Assembly (NCBI GenBank): GCA_017475875.1
Contig: JAFVET010000246.1
Span: 1 to 6,321 of the forward strand
Direction: 5' to 3'
Origin: Candidatus Methanomethylophilaceae archaeon
GTDB lineage: Archaea; Thermoplasmatota; Thermoplasmata; Methanomassiliicoccales; Methanomethylophilaceae
Length of the DNA stretch: 6,321 nucleotides
Shown: positions 1 to 4,646 of the stretch, piece after piece
Numbering within the stretch: position 1 is the stretch's first letter
How the letters are laid out: every line of letters starts with the position of its first letter
The notes under the pieces: model-generated
Seen by the model: only the letters and a program-made list of their open reading frames with translations
The model's database searches: none
What the model was told of the DNA's origin: nothing
Position numbers and translations under genes: made by a program

Positions 1-506
1 CATCCGACCGTGTCCGCCAGGACGCCGAGAGGGCCGGCGGCCACGATGGCGCCCACGTTGCCTATGGCTATGACGACGGCGTTCATGAACGCGAAGCTGC
101 CCATGGGGAACCAGACGGCGACGATGCGCATCAACGGGACGTAGATGACCGCCATGCCGGCGGCTATCATGATCTTGCCGACGACCATGGCGGTGAAATC
201 CTGACCTACGAACGTCAGGAGCGAACCGGCGGCGGCCAGAGCTAGGAACGTGCACGAAGCGGCCCTGGGTCCGAAACGGTCTGCCATCAGCCCGCTGGGT
301 ATCTGCATCAGCGTATAGGTCCAGAAATATACGGAGCTGAGCAGACCGATGGAACCTCCGACGTCGTCCACGATGTCGGAACCGACTATCCCGACCGATA
401 TCCTCTGGAAATACACGAAGAAGTACGCTACGACGAGGACGGCGAACGACGTGAGACCGAAGTATCTCAACCTGGTGTCTGCATCACGGGTCAATCGGAT
501 GACCAC
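1..506 (-). CDS. MFS transporter, N-terminal half (cut by window edge)
   Basis: A major facilitator superfamily permease, a secondary transporter of the cytoplasmic membrane. The 168 visible codons hold about five hydrophobic segments. Between the second and third is the MFS motif A, G-L-M-A-D-R-F-G-P-R at about residues 72-81, which normally forms the cytoplasmic loop 2-3. The reading frame runs off the left edge at a second A-D-T-V-G loop, so the C-terminal half is outside the window. No ATG lies near the start of the frame. The candidates are GTG at 506 and TTG at 494; a TAA closes the frame just upstream. The TATA-like box at 520-527 lies about 29 bases before the TTG and only about 17 before the GTG, which favours the TTG with an almost leaderless transcript. 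The GTG is used here as the outer limit. The substrate cannot be told from this half. MFS assignment is secure; the start is not. Confidence 0.85.
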   Translation of the reverse strand, partial: MVIRLTRDADTRLRYFGLTSFAVLVVAYFFVYFQRISVGIVGSDIVDDVGGSIGLLSSVYFWTYTLMQIPSGLMADRFGPRAASCTFLALAAAGSLLTFVGQDFTAMVVGKIMIAAGMAVIYVPLMRIVAVWFPMGSFAFMNAVVIAIGNVGAIVAAGPLGVLADTVG

Positions 507-518
507 GTGATGGATTCG

Positions 519-528
519 TATTTAAGGT
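519..528 (-). promoter_or_regulatory. Archaeal TATA box for the MFS gene
   Basis: The minus strand reads CCTTAAATAC here, close to the archaeal box A consensus. It lies about 29 bases upstream of the TTG at 494. It is the only A/T-rich box in the short gap between the MFS gene and the PQ-loop gene. Seen in sequence; function inferred. Confidence 0.5.
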
Positions 529-546
529 ATGACCCATGAGGGAGCG

Positions 547-585
547 TCCGATATTCTGATAAGAATGTCTGTTATTCCGATATCG
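547..585. promoter_or_regulatory. Direct and inverted repeats in the MFS upstream gap
   Basis: TCCGATAT occurs at 547-554 and again at 576-583, 29 bases apart. Between them lies the inverted repeat ATTCT-GATA-AGAAT (553-566), and the second copy contains the palindrome CGATATCG (578-585). The group sits about 20-60 bases upstream of the MFS TATA box and just after the stop of the PQ-loop gene. It could be an operator for the MFS gene or a weak terminator for the PQ-loop gene. No T tract follows, so a regulator site is slightly favoured. Confidence 0.25.
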
Positions 586-596
586 ATTGGAACTTC

Positions 597-881
597 TCAT
601 GCCGCTCCCGAGCCGGATCCCGAGCGGTCGCGCCCGTACCAGAAGTAAAGCCCGATGTTCACCAGCACTATCGCGAAGTTGATCAGATAGAACACTATCA
701 CGTAATCTATCGAGTCGTTGACTACCTTGTTCACCATCCCGCAGATGTATCCCACCTCGATGATGACCATGAACGGAAGGCTCACACCCCTGTTGGACTT
801 GGTACGGAGGGCTTTCAATGTGGCGGTAGGCCACGCCGCGAGGAAACAGAGAAGCATCAAGGTATCGAAGATTCCGTTCAT
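597..881 (-). CDS. Small PQ-loop / SemiSWEET-like membrane protein
   Basis: A 94-residue integral membrane protein with three predicted helices (about residues 4-23, 34-52 and 59-82), the size and layout of a SemiSWEET or single PQ-loop unit. The end of helix 1 has W17-P18 where the family often has P-Q. It is followed by a basic cytoplasmic loop (L-R-T-K-S-N-R-G-V-S-L) typical of PQ-loop proteins, in which K-S-x-x-x-S-L precedes helix 2. Such units work as dimers and usually move sugars or other small solutes, but the substrate cannot be predicted here. The ATG at 881 is chosen because a TATA-like box (904-908) lies about 25 bases upstream, which fits a leaderless message; the frame is open further upstream but has no family-like sequence there. 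The tail is an S-G repeat. It is divergent from the SpeD-like gene and stops with TGA. Confidence 0.72.
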   Translation of the reverse strand: MNGIFDTLMLLCFLAAWPTATLKALRTKSNRGVSLPFMVIIEVGYICGMVNKVVNDSIDYVIVFYLINFAIVLVNIGLYFWYGRDRSGSGSGAA

Positions 882-901
882 GTGCCGCCGAACATGGTGG
901 A

Positions 902-910
902 GGATATACG
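902..910 (-). promoter_or_regulatory. TATA-like box for the PQ-loop gene
   Basis: The minus strand reads CGTATATCC. Its centre is about 25 bases from the ATG at 881, so transcription would begin at or next to the start codon (a leaderless mRNA). The 882-1038 gap is a divergent promoter region shared with the SpeD-like gene. Confidence 0.45.
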
Positions 911-984
911 CTTTACCGTCAAAACACCCGTGGATGTCCCCCAGGAGACACCGGTTCCCCTGTCGTGTCACCCTGCGAGGGTCA

Positions 985-994
985 GTTTTAAATG
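985..994 (+). promoter_or_regulatory. TATA box for the SpeD-like gene
   Basis: GTTTTAAATG matches the archaeal box A pattern. Transcription would be expected to start near 1013-1018, giving a leader of roughly 20-26 bases that contains the ribosome site. Position and sequence are seen; the start point is inferred. Confidence 0.55.
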
Positions 995-1003
995 CAGTAC
1001 CTT

Positions 1004-1034
1004 GATGGACCTCCATCCGGTTCTCCGGAGGTGG
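1004..1034 (+). promoter_or_regulatory. Strong SD site within possible leader hairpins (SpeD-like gene)
   Basis: GGAGGTGG at 1027-1034 is a near-perfect Shine-Dalgarno site about five bases before the ATG at 1039, and decides that start over the ATG at 1048. It can pair with upstream sequence in two exclusive ways: ACCTCC (1009-1014) with GGAGGT (1027-1032), or TCCGG (1016-1020) with CCGGA (1025-1029) around a TTCT loop. A third inverted repeat, GATGGA-CC-TCCATC (1004-1017), competes with the first. The pairing suggests the ribosome site may be masked, but a transcript starting after about 1014 would lose the first helix. Confidence 0.35.
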
Positions 1035-1038
1035 ACAG

Positions 1039-1467
1039 ATGTACAGCATGAGTTCTTGTGCGGGGCCACTCCTCAACGACGAGGAGTCGATTGCCAAATA
1101 CAACAACGAGAAGCACTGGGGATTGCATATCGCCATCGACCTCGCCGGTTGCGATCACGCTAAGATCTGCGACGGCGACTACATCAAACAGTTCGCCATA
1201 GATCTGGCGGAACACATACACATGAAGAGGTACGGGGAACCCATCGCGGTCCGCTTCGGGGCCGAACCCAAGGTCGAAGGGTATTCCCTCATCCAGCTCA
1301 TCGAGACCTCGTGCATCTCCGGCCATTTCGCGGAGGACACAGACCGCGCGTTCATCGACGTCTTCTCCTGCAAGGACTATCCCCCGGAGAGCACAGCCAA
1401 CTACTGCAAGGAGTACTTCGGTGCCCAGAGGATGCAGTACGCAACCCTATTCAGAGACATCCAGTGA
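1039..1467 (+). CDS. SpeD-like pyruvoyl-dependent decarboxylase (AdoMetDC family)
   Basis: A 142-residue homologue of the short prokaryotic S-adenosylmethionine decarboxylase, which makes decarboxylated AdoMet for spermidine synthesis after cleaving itself to form a pyruvoyl group. The N-terminal strand W-G-L-H-I-A-I-D-L-A-G-C matches the family's G-x-H-x-x-x-D-x-x-x-C opening. Counting back from Cys111 (D-V-F-S-C, equal to Cys83 of the Thermotoga enzyme), His96 falls on His68 and Ser91 on the pyruvoyl Ser63, so all three catalytic residues are kept at exact spacing. Unusually, the family's E-S-H cleavage motif is T-S-C, and the following T-W-P-E is F-A-E-D. The protein may therefore be a true AdoMetDC of a diverged branch, or one of the SpeD homologues known to have become arginine or ornithine decarboxylases. 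It has its own promoter and SD site, and no polyamine gene is beside it. Confidence 0.75.
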   Translation: MYSMSSCAGPLLNDEESIAKYNNEKHWGLHIAIDLAGCDHAKICDGDYIKQFAIDLAEHIHMKRYGEPIAVRFGAEPKVEGYSLIQLIETSCISGHFAEDTDRAFIDVFSCKDYPPESTANYCKEYFGAQRMQYATLFRDIQ

Positions 1468-1473
1468 TTCCAC

Positions 1474-1516
1474 GGGCGGACACCGGCACGGAGACCGTGC
1501 CGGTCGTCGCCCTTTT
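1474..1516 (+). terminator. Long hairpin plus TTTT between convergent genes
   Basis: ACCGGCACGG (1482-1491) and CCGTGCCGGT (1495-1504) form a perfect ten-pair stem with a three-base loop. After a two-base internal mismatch, GGGCGG (1474-1479) pairs with TCGCCC (1507-1512), one pair being G-U, and TTTT follows at 1513-1516. It begins seven bases after the SpeD-like stop and ends 14 bases before the end of the convergent ABC ATPase gene. The T run is on the plus side, so it mainly serves the SpeD-like gene, though the hairpin can form in both transcripts. Confidence 0.7.
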
Positions 1517-1529
1517 CAATAAAACAGAA

Positions 1530-2387
1530 TCACAGCGTGTTCTGCGATTCGAGGTAAGACAATATCTCGCGCCTGAGTTTCGTGAACTCGGGGGAAGCGC
1601 GGTCACGGGGACGCTCACCGGGAACGTCGATCACTGTATGGATCGTCGCCGGCCTTTTCGAGAGCACGAGGACACGGTCCGAAAGGAACAGCGCCTCGTC
1701 CACCGAGTGCGTGACGAACACGATGGTCCTGGACGACGTCTTCAACACGTTTACGAGACTCTCCTGCAGGATGTTCCTGGTCTGGGCGTCCAACGCCCCG
1801 AACGGCTCGTCCATAAGGATGACCGCAGGGTGCATGATCATGGCGCGGGCGATGCCCACACGCTGCTTCATGCCACCGGAGAGCTCGTGTATGCGCGAAT
1901 CCGCGAACTCGGAAAGTCCCATGGCCTTGAGATACCTGTCGGAACGCTCCTGACGTTCCTCTTTGGGTACCCCGGCGATCTCCAGACCGAACTCGACGTT
2001 CTTGCGCACGGACCTCCAGGGGAACAGCGCGAAGTCCTGGAACACCATGCCGCGGTCGGAACCCGCGGTGGTACACTTGTTGCCGCCGATGAGGATCTCC
2101 CCCGAAGTGGGTTGCAGGAGACCGGATATGCACCTGAGGATGGTCGACTTGCCACATCCCGAGGGACCCACTATGGAGACGAGCTCCCCCTTCTTGATGT
2201 CGAATGAGAAATCGTCCACGGCGACGGTGGTCTTCTCATCCGTCCGGTAGGTGACGTTCAGGTCTTTGATGCTCACCAGCGTCTCCCCTTCGGGGATGTG
2301 CGAGTAGAGGAGGTCGGTGCGGTCCGCACGGACCCTGTCCGACGAATCGTACTTCTCACCCTTAACGACCAGCTTCGATCTGCTCAT
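1530..2387 (-). CDS. ABC transporter ATP-binding protein (nitrate/sulfonate/taurine type)
   Basis: The 285-residue ATPase that powers the importer encoded just upstream. All nucleotide-binding motifs are intact: Walker A G-P-S-G-C-G-K-S-T (74-82), Q-loop Q117, signature L-S-G-G-M-K-Q-R (169-176), Walker B V-I-L-M-D-E-P (189-195), D-loop A-L-D (198-200) and switch H227. The stretch F-A-L-F-P-W-R after the Q-loop and R-P-A-T-I near the end are typical of the SsuB/TauB/NrtD subfamily. About 35 residues precede the usual first strand (L-V-S-I-K-D-L), an extension rich in charged residues that is longer than usual. The ATG at 2387 overlaps the permease stop in an ATGA, so the two are translationally coupled; the frame is open further upstream but only as a shadow of the permease. 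It stops with TGA and converges on the SpeD-like gene. It is the last gene of the operon. Confidence 0.93.
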   Translation of the reverse strand: MSRSKLVVKGEKYDSSDRVRADRTDLLYSHIPEGETLVSIKDLNVTYRTDEKTTVAVDDFSFDIKKGELVSIVGPSGCGKSTILRCISGLLQPTSGEILIGGNKCTTAGSDRGMVFQDFALFPWRSVRKNVEFGLEIAGVPKEERQERSDRYLKAMGLSEFADSRIHELSGGMKQRVGIARAMIMHPAVILMDEPFGALDAQTRNILQESLVNVLKTSSRTIVFVTHSVDEALFLSDRVLVLSKRPATIHTVIDVPGERPRDRASPEFTKLRREILSYLESQNTL

Positions 2388-3190
2388 GCGTCCATCCCCA
2401 TTCTGCGCGAGACGAGTTTGCTCACGTATTCGGCCACCCCCGTGGTCAACAGACCTAGGATGGCTATGATTATTATCGCTGCGAAGGCGTTGGCCATCAG
2501 TCCACCGTTGACCATGTCCACCAGGTACTGTCCGATGCCTCCGAACTTGTTGTAAATCTCTGCGGCGACGATACACATCCAGCCCACACCGAGACCGACC
2601 TTGACACCGTTGAGGATGTAGGGAACGGTTGCGGGGAGCACCACTTTGTAGAACAGCTGTCCCTGGCTCGCCCCTAGTGTCTTGGATGCATCGAGCCAGT
2701 TCTTGTCTATCCTCTGGACGCCGAATATGATGTTTGTCAACAGAGGGAAGAATATCCCGATGAAGACGACCAGCGCCGGACCCAGGCGGGAACCGAACGA
2801 GAGAACGAAGATCGGAGCCCATGCGATGGGTGCGATCGGACGGACCACCTCGATCCACGGTGCGGTGAACTCCCTCAGCGGTTTGACGTAACCGAGCAGC
2901 AGTCCGAGCGGGTCGGCCACCACCAGGGCGAGACCGAATCCGTACAGGAACGTCTTCAGACTGATCGCTATGTACTCCCAGATAGAGTGTCCTCCGATGG
3001 GGTCACCGTTCAAAATCAGGTCGTACAGGGCAGCGAAGACCTTGTCCGGGGTGGGGAAGTTCTGATCGTTCATCAGAACCGTGGCCACCCACCACAGGAC
3101 AAGGAAAACGGCCAACGATACGACGGTAACCACTATGGTCCGGATGAACCGGTGCCTGCGGTTGTTCTCATCGTATTTGAATACAGCCAT
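2384..3190 (-). CDS. ABC transporter permease (nitrate/sulfonate/taurine type)
   Basis: A 268-residue membrane subunit of a binding-protein-dependent importer. About six hydrophobic segments are visible (roughly residues 14-40, 77-101, 113-131, 136-155, 192-212 and 232-256). The cytoplasmic EAA loop, which docks on the ATPase, runs from D167 to P186 and reads D-A-S-K-T-L-G-A-S, then F-Y-K-V-V-L-P, as in SsuC/TauC. The family's E-x-x-R-P-I-x-x-I-A-W-x-P signature is present at 114-126. The start at 3190 is the ATG 43 bases after the binding-protein gene ends; the stop overlaps the ATPase start by four bases. The protein is of usual family length with no missing region. The substrate is not indicated by the sequence. 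Confidence 0.92.
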   Translation of the reverse strand: MAVFKYDENNRRHRFIRTIVVTVVSLAVFLVLWWVATVLMNDQNFPTPDKVFAALYDLILNGDPIGGHSIWEYIAISLKTFLYGFGLALVVADPLGLLLGYVKPLREFTAPWIEVVRPIAPIAWAPIFVLSFGSRLGPALVVFIGIFFPLLTNIIFGVQRIDKNWLDASKTLGASQGQLFYKVVLPATVPYILNGVKVGLGVGWMCIVAAEIYNKFGGIGQYLVDMVNGGLMANAFAAIIIIAILGLLTTGVAEYVSKLVSRRMGMDA

Positions 3191-3230
3191 TGGTATCAGT
3201 TTTTGCGGTATTGTGTCAATTCGTTTAAGC

Positions 3231-4463
3231 TTATGCGTGGATGTCCCCGGCGTTCATGCTCCTTATGGTCATGGGAGGCGCACCGAGGAAACCGATGTCG
3301 GTTTCACCGTTTGCCAGGAGTCCGTAGACAGCGGGTCCGTTAGACTGGGACGAGATGACGACGTTCAGGTTGGCATCATCGAACATTCCTTTGTCGTAGG
3401 CGTACCAGATGGCGATCTGATGGATGTCCCCTCCGATGACTGCAACGTTGATTGTCTTCTTAGAATCAAGCTTGTCGTGTCCACCCTTCAGTGCCTCCGA
3501 GAGATAGCTGTTGTCTACGAACTTGTCGGCGAGGGCGGCGTAGCTGGTGAATCCGAGGTCCTTGGCGCTATTGTTGATCTGGTGGGCGTCGTAGAGGTCC
3601 TCCGCGAGCTTGGCGATGTCCGACTCGAGTGAGGACAGGCCGCCTTTGGCATCATCAGCGTACAAATACAGGACATTGGCGAGAGCCTCCTTCACAGCCT
3701 TTTCCTTGTCGTAGTCACCATCGGGCATCGAGACCCTCTTGAGGGAGATGCTGAGGAGTTCGGAATAGGCGGAAGAGGTGGGATTCGCTATAGCAGCGTT
3801 GATGGCATCGACGGATTTGGCATAGACACTGAGGAAAGTCTCGATGGCTTCGGTCTCCTTGTTCAGATACTTGTTGGAAGCACCGATGATGCAGCAGGTG
3901 TGACCGTCGAAGAGGTCGTTCGTGAGAGCGAGCAGGTTGTATCCGTTGCCGGTAGCGACGGAGACCTGGGCCTCCCAGATGATGAATCCACATACGGGGG
4001 AGGTCTTCTCCTTGTTGACGAACTCCGCGAAGCTGGGAACTCCCGCAACGTAGTACAAAGTGTCCGCCTTGGTCGTAGTCCCATCGGAGTACGAGGCGTA
4101 CTTGAGGCCCATGAGCGAGGCGAGCTCCATGAGCTGGACGTGCTGTATAGTGGCCGCACCTGGAGTAGCGAACACTTTCCCACCCCATCCTGCGACGTTG
4201 AAGACATAATAGTTGCCGGTACTGTCGTTCTTGATGTACTTGGCATCGGCCGCAGGCTTAGTGGTCTGGACCGTGATGTACGACGAGGGGTCCTCGCTTT
4301 GAGAGAGGATTATCCCTGATCCTTCGGAGTTGACACGGCTGATGATGCTAAGACCCTTGACGTCGTCGTCGCCACCCCCTTTGTTGTTGAGCAGCAGAAC
4401 CGCCGCTGCGGCCACGATGACGACCGCGACCACGGCTACAATGATTATGACCTTTTTGTCCAT
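3231..4463 (-). CDS. Circularly permuted, membrane-anchored ABC substrate-binding protein
   Basis: A 410-residue solute receptor of the NrtA/SsuA/TauA family, first gene of the importer operon. Residues 5-26 form one hydrophobic helix with no lipobox cysteine, so it is anchored by a signal-anchor helix and faces outward. The family order is rearranged. Residues 38-325 match the middle and end of the usual protein (V-N-S-E-G-S-G at 44-50, F-A-T-P-G-A-A-T-I-Q-H at 98-108, G-H-T-C-C-I-I at 187-193, F-V-D-N-S-Y-L at 315-321). Residues 337-410 match its beginning (I-N-V-A-V-I-G-G-D-I-H-Q, K-G-M-F, G-F-L-G-A-P-P at 391-397). The C-terminus G-D-I-H-A stops just where the family continues into the strand found here after the anchor. 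ATG 4463 is preferred over the adjoining TTG 4466; GTGAT lies just upstream. It stops with TAA. Confidence 0.88.
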   Translation of the reverse strand: MDKKVIIIVAVVAVVIVAAAAVLLLNNKGGGDDDVKGLSIISRVNSEGSGIILSQSEDPSSYITVQTTKPAADAKYIKNDSTGNYYVFNVAGWGGKVFATPGAATIQHVQLMELASLMGLKYASYSDGTTTKADTLYYVAGVPSFAEFVNKEKTSPVCGFIIWEAQVSVATGNGYNLLALTNDLFDGHTCCIIGASNKYLNKETEAIETFLSVYAKSVDAINAAIANPTSSAYSELLSISLKRVSMPDGDYDKEKAVKEALANVLYLYADDAKGGLSSLESDIAKLAEDLYDAHQINNSAKDLGFTSYAALADKFVDNSYLSEALKGGHDKLDSKKTINVAVIGGDIHQIAIWYAYDKGMFDDANLNVVISSQSNGPAVYGLLANGETDIGFLGAPPMTIRSMNAGDIHA

Positions 4464-4480
4464 CAAATCACTGGACGAAT
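4464..4480 (-). promoter_or_regulatory. Ribosome site for the binding-protein gene
   Basis: The minus strand has GTGAT three bases before the ATG at 4463, complementary to the archaeal 16S tail (AUCACCUCC). The spacing is short. It favours 4463 over the in-frame TTG at 4466, which would overlap the site. Confidence 0.4.
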
Positions 4481-4492
4481 ATCATATGAATC

Positions 4493-4503
4493 GGTATATA
4501 TCA
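4493..4503 (-). promoter_or_regulatory. TATA box of the ABC importer operon
   Basis: The minus strand reads TGATATATACC, a good archaeal box A preceded by the A-rich AAAA expected of a BRE. It is centred about 35 bases before the ATG at 4463, predicting a leader of about ten bases. It is the best candidate promoter for the three-gene operon. Confidence 0.6.
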
Positions 4504-4507
4504 TTTT

Positions 4508-4530
4508 GTACAAACAATTCCTAATTGTAC
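4508..4530. promoter_or_regulatory. Palindrome next to the ABC promoter, possible operator
   Basis: GTACAA (4508-4513) and TTGTAC (4525-4530) form an inverted repeat 11 bases apart. Within it, CAATT (4515-4519) and AATTG (4523-4527) form a second one around CCT. It abuts the upstream side of the TATA/BRE, where archaeal regulators often bind. Further ATTGT-like words occur at 4542-4556. Seen in sequence; regulatory role inferred. Confidence 0.4.
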
Positions 4531-4587
4531 GAATTTCCATCGACAATGCTACAATATACGTTAGATGGCAACGGATGGATTAATGAT

Positions 4588-4598
4588 ACAGAATCTGT
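4588..4598. repeat. Short palindrome ACAGA-A-TCTGT
   Basis: An 11-base palindrome in the 183-base gap (4464-4646) between the metal-binding gene and the ABC operon. It lies just beyond the terminator-like hairpin and could add a second small hairpin to the same transcript end. The rest of the gap is the ABC promoter region, with no gene seen. Confidence 0.25.
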
Positions 4599-4610
4599 GA
4601 AAGGGGTTTG

Positions 4611-4639
4611 TCGGTCGCATCGGAAAACGATGCGACCGA
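4611..4639 (-). terminator. Perfect 12-pair hairpin after the metal-binding gene
   Basis: TCGGTCGCATCG (4611-4622) and CGATGCGACCGA (4628-4639) are perfect inverted repeats around GAAAA. The hairpin begins seven bases after the TGA at 4647-4649, the natural end of the readthrough frame. On the minus strand it is followed by CAAACCCCTTTC rather than a clean T run, so it may act by stabilising a 3' end as well as by termination. Its place supports 4647 as a real gene end. Confidence 0.6.
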
Positions 4640-4646
4640 TGGAGAC

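Noticed and set aside
882..1136. Extension of the PQ-loop gene frame up to 1136
   Set aside because: It would run antisense into the SpeD-like gene and its promoter. Helix 1 of the family begins right after the ATG at 881.
1311..2207. Plus-strand open frame of 298 codons opposite the ABC ATPase
   Set aside because: It overlaps the end of the SpeD-like gene and the intact ATPase, shows no family resemblance, and runs through the terminator hairpin.
2388..2858. Upstream extension of the ATPase frame to 2858
   Set aside because: It is the permease region in another frame. The ATG at 2387 with the ATGA overlap is the natural start.
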